Source: Heterotrichella gracilis (Eukaryota; Sar; Xanthophyceae; Tribonematales; Xanthonemataceae). From it: 64,000 nucleotides of DNA. Below the pieces are notes generated by a model. The model saw only the letters and a list, made by a program, of their open reading frames with translations. It was not told where the DNA came from and did not search any database. Numbering within the stretch: position 1 is the first letter of the stretch; the number at the start of each line of letters is the position of its first letter. Both the position numbers and the translations under genes were made by a program. The DNA lies in assembly GCA_032358255.1 (NCBI GenBank), contig JAULBX010016415.1:1-64000 (forward strand), given 5' to 3'. Positions 60,127 through 64,000 of this stretch are shown here, piece by piece.

Positions 60127-63100
60127 TTAAGTGGCAGGCACCCTTGCTACAACCCCCGACACAATGGTGCCGTTGCTGCTCCAGTTGAACACCCCCAGGC
60201 CCCCCACATCGCTGTACAGCCAACAATTGGGGCCCCACAGGGTCCATGCGCCACACAGCGGCTGCTGTGCACATGCGCAGTAGCAGGCAGTGGGGGAGGT
60301 GATGGCTGCAAGGGGGGTGAAGGGTGCCAGGGCAGGGGAGGTGAAGGGCTGCTGCCAGATGGCGTCTACCAAGGTGGTGATGTTGGTGGGGCAGCCTGCG
60401 GGAGGGGAGGTGTTCTAAGAGAACGAGATATAGTCCTTTGCCAGTCCTCTTACATTAGCACAATGTGCAGGAGCGGAGCCCTCGTCGAATATGTGGTCAG
60501 ATGATTAGCATGGGTAGAAAGCAAAGGCACAATGTCAGGCGTTGGGGGTTTTCGTTTGTTAGTTGGCCAGGGAAGTGGCAAGGGAAATGGAGAGGGGATG
60601 TTGCTCACCTGGCGAGGGTGGTGGTGGGCGCGGTGGTGGTGATCGCCGAGGCTTGGGTGGTGGGCGCGGGGGCGGTGGTGATGGGCGCGGGGGTGGAGGT
60701 GATGGGCGCGGGGGCGGGGGGTTGGGTGGGGGACCAGGGGGCGGTGGTGATGGGCGTGGGGGTGGTGGGCTTGGGGATGGTGGTGGTGGTGGTGTTGGAG
60801 GGCGGGGCGGCGGCGATGGGCGAGGGGGTGGCCTTGGGCGAGGGGGTGGCCTTGGGCGAGGGGGTGATGGTGGTGGGGTTGGTGGGGGTGGCATGGGCAA
60901 CAGCAGGGTAATCTTGCCCAGCATTGTGCCCCAATTCGACCGATTAATAGCTGTTGCCGCCATCTCCGCGCTCACAAAAAAGGCCCCGTTTTCATCGAGT
61001 GTAGCTGCAGAGTAGTCCCCCTGGCGCACCACTTGGTTGTCGTTCTGCAGCATTGTAAACATAGTAGCATAGTTAGTATACCCGCGGTCAGGGCACCGGC
61101 TGCAGCCAGGCAGGTGGCAGGGTGCCAAATCATGCCTTACGAGTGCACCAGGGCTTCCGCCTTGCACCAGAGGCATGTGGCAGGGGGGAAGTGTGACAGT
61201 TGGCCATTTGGCAGGGGAGGAGTCTGTTATGGGGAATGTGATGGGGTGACGATGACAGGGAATGGTGGTAGGGTGAATTAAGATTGTATAATAAAATTAA
61301 AAATGTGCTAAATAAATAATTTATAATAAAATAAACTTTAAAGTATATAAATAAATATATGTAAAAACATCTGAACCTACCGCTGTGTACACTTGCTACC
61401 AATTGAGCCAAATGATGCTAATAGGGGTTCCCGTAGGGTGATGGGGTGACAATGACAAGGGAATGATGATATCATATACAGGGAGTGAAAGTAAATAAAA
61501 GTAGAGAAATTAACAAATGTAAACAACATCTGAACCTACCGTTTTCAGGCCTTGATTGGCTCCTGGCCAGTACAGGCTTTTGGTTGGTGGTGTGGTGGTG
61601 GTGAGGGAGGTGGCCACTGGGGTCATCATGATGTTTGGACCAACCATGCTGCCAACGATCACTCCATTGCCTGCTGCGTCTGCCATGATCTGTGGTGACA
61701 GGACGCTGGCAGAGGTGGTGATGCCAGGGGGTTTGCCTGGGCTCCACAGGCTGTGAAGGGGAAGAAAAATGGGGGTTGGGGTGGGAGGGAATGATGGGAT
61801 TCGGAGTTGCCTTACGCAAAAAAGACCAATGAAAGCATGGTGCATGTGAGTTCTGTCCAAGGCAGGGGCGTAAATTGAGCGATGGCACTCTACACCAAAT
61901 ACATTAAATACACAAAATGGCAAATATGAGATGGCACCCTCATGGAACCAGAGTGTGTGCATCCTGGGAGCGCATGAGGGATATCATCAATGCCAACGAG
62001 CAATTCGGGGTTCTTCGTGCAATGAACCCCCCGCAAAGGTTGATGTTTCCTCTAGGTTTTTTTCCTGCACCCACGCACCCTTCCTGCACCACCGTGAGGC
62101 TGACCTCCCCTGCCTGTGACACCGAGGGCCTGGTGATGTAGTAGTGCGCCCCTTGGACATTGTCAGCAACCCCGTCCACGGTAACTGCAACAACCACGGG
62201 ATACATGTGAGCAAGGCAGGTGCAAGCACCAAAATAACATCATGCTTGTGCGGAGCTACCAGCACCAACCTGGCAGGCCATGCAGTAAATTCAATTAAAT
62301 ACATTTAAATGGTTGACACAAGATTCAAATGATGCCAGCTACTGTGAAAGTTACAAAGATTTACGTACAGGTCTCCAAAACAGACAGAAGTCTGGCGTGT
62401 GATTTGCACACCTATTCAACAAGTCATTGGAATTATTGATACAGTTGAGAGGCAGCAATCATGACACACGGCACTGTATGTGCACCATGTGCCCCTCGGC
62501 ACAGTGACTATATCGTTGGGATTCTTCATGTCAAATTCCAGCCTAAGTCACCTGCCCAGAGCGCATCTCCCGACCACACAACCTGGCCTTGAAACCCTAT
62601 GGAAAAGTCAGATTCAAGCTTGGCGGGGCAGGTCTTGGGGCTCTTGAGCGGGTTGGGGTTGGGGCAGCCTTGGTACACGGAATCGAAGTTGGCGCCGTCG
62701 TAGTTGTCGACCAGCTGCTGGGATTGCAGCAGCAGTGGTGGGTCCCCGCTCTCAAATGCAGAGGTGTTGACGGCAGCCCAGATGACAAGGGAGCCCTGCA
62801 AGGAGGGATGATACGATTGTAAATAATGTCATGTAATTCACTTGTCACCAATAACGATTATTTCTTTATTCTATGGATTTTCTGAATGCAATGGGAGGAG
62901 GGGATTAAGCTGATGCTAGGGGGCAAACAGATGTTTACTCAAAAGTAGGATTGAGCCACTTTGCAAACGTTGGATTGGGCTTCAGACATGCCTTCGGGTA
63001 CCGTCCTAACACAACAACTGTATGGCTGCCAGATGACAGCAAATTGGAGGGCAGCCCTTCAGGGACATGGTATTATAGGGTTTACACAGGGGTTGGTAGG

Positions 63101-63994
63101 GTTTCCATAGGGAGGTATCTGCAGATGATATCATCCACACCTATCCATTAACCCTATCGTAACCCCATAAGCCCCACCTGAGACCTGGTCATGATGAACC
63201 CTATCTTAACCCTTCAGGACAGAGAATTATACAATAGGGCTTGGACAGGGTTTAGATGTCCATGTGCCCCACCTCAGTCATGCCTGTGGGGTCCCCACGG
63301 GTCATGATGACCTGTGCCCCTCCCCCGTATGCAGTGTCCATATACTCCGCCCCTGCAGCCACCACTGCGGGCTGGCAGTGATAGAAGTAGCTGGAGTCGG
63401 TGCCAGGGTACCACCTGGGCAGGCGAGAAAGGCCGAGATGAGTTGCTTACTTCATTTTTGTAGGACATGCAGTACAAGGGATTGGAATGAGCAATGCAAG
63501 GACAGAGCTGGTTGGTGCAAGTCGTGCAAGAGTGACTGCTGCTCTGGCTGTACTGCTGGAATGCATGGAAGCAGGGAGTGCGCATGGAAGGGAGGATTAC
63601 GAGGGGGAAAAGGGGATGATGCGCATTGAATGTCTTAGGACTTACAGTTATGGAAAGGTGGTCCTCTCTTGTCACAGCCGCTGCTCTAATTTCATTGTTG
63701 CAAGATTCCAAGCAATAAGGCCTTGGTGCATCTACAGGTGGACTTGCAATGATGGCCCTAACTGCCCCAAACAAGCTTCAAGCAGCAATAAATAATACGC
63801 ATAACCACGTGCACCACCATCCTCACCACCACCATGACCAGCACCAGCACACGCCACTGCCCAATGTACACCCTCACCTGAATATCATGGGAAGGATTCC
63901 CTGGATGAGGTCTGACTTCTTGTATCCCCACACGACGCTCCCCACATACCCCGCATTAGCGTCGGAAATGCTGCTGAACATATTCCCTGTGACC
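60127..63994 (-). CDS. Secreted proline-rich glycoprotein, copy 3 (5' part beyond window)
   Basis: Exons equivalent to 6-12 of copy 1, all in phase: 63994-63878, 63414-63273, 62795-62552, 62184-62071, 61736-61540, 61044-60609 and 60395-60127 (TAA). Exons 1-5 with the signal peptide lie to the right of the window. The ectodomain end (GDYSAATLDENGAFFVSAE, NWGTMLGK), a Pro-rich linker (PPRPRPPP and PPSPSPPPP types) and the C-terminal Cys domain (YCACAQQPLCGAWTLWGPNC) are all intact, so this copy looks functional. Exon 7 is 18 bases longer than in copies 1 and 2 at its 3' end, where a different donor is used after a local duplication. It has an N-glycosylation site (NWSS) in the Cys domain. Confidence 0.82.
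63169..63310 (-). repeat. Duplicated exon 7 end in glycoprotein copy 3
   Basis: GCCCCACCTGAGACCTGGTCATGATGA-like sequence at 63171-63197 is what the exon 7 donor looks like in copies 1 and 2. In copy 3 the exon now ends at a second, altered version (63262-63310), leaving the old donor stranded in the intron, with AACCCTATCTTAACCCTTC between them. Confidence 0.75.
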
Positions 63995-64000
63995 CTGCAA

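Overview
This window is nuclear DNA of a eukaryotic green alga, most likely a chlorophycean of the Chlamydomonas/Haematococcus type. Genes are split into many short G/C-rich exons with GT..AG introns. The gene content is green-lineage: a chlorophyll a/b-binding protein with a transit peptide, the plastid phosphoglucan phosphatase SEX4, a plant-type MORN-PIP kinase, and secreted proline-rich wall-type glycoproteins. Species is not determined. All gene models below were built by hand from splice sites. Reading phase was checked across every junction given, and the recovered proteins match their families.

Layout, left to right. 0.2-1.5 kb (-): N-anchored or secreted protein with an apple/PAN-like Cys domain, cut by the left edge. 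2.9-4.7 kb (+): PLP3/TXNDC9-type phosducin-like protein. 5.07-5.64 kb: foldback element. 6.3-9.2 kb (-): light-harvesting protein with an unusual N-terminal extension. 9.45-9.57 kb (+): a lone 5S rRNA gene. 10.5-15.1 kb (-): complete large subunit of DNA primase in 10 exons, with all four Fe-S cysteines. 16.4-23.9 kb (-): 15-exon phosphatidylinositol phosphate kinase with MORN repeats and two N-terminal hydrophobic segments. 25.9-28.3 kb (-): myo-inositol oxygenase with all six iron ligands. 30.1-32.7 kb (+): SEX4. 34.0-38.1 kb (+): BTB-BACK protein with a MATH-like tail. 39.5-64.0 kb (-): three tandem copies of a large secreted proline-rich glycoprotein gene; the second carries an apparent frameshift and the third runs off the right edge. 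A 5'-truncated copy of the BTB gene end lies between copies 2 and 3, showing that a block of roughly 20 kb was duplicated.

The most unusual signal is not one gene. In at least four unrelated genes (primase, PIP kinase, SEX4, proline-rich glycoprotein) the edge of an exon with its splice site has been copied, once or several times, into the adjoining intron. The copies are often separated by short CCCTAA/TTAGGG-like stretches. About ten cases are visible. This looks like a genome-wide habit of intron growth by local duplication at exon edges, and it leaves arrays of decoy donor and acceptor sites.

The genes do not form an operon. PIP kinase and myo-inositol oxygenase lie side by side on one strand and both act on inositol compounds, but whether that is more than chance cannot be judged here.
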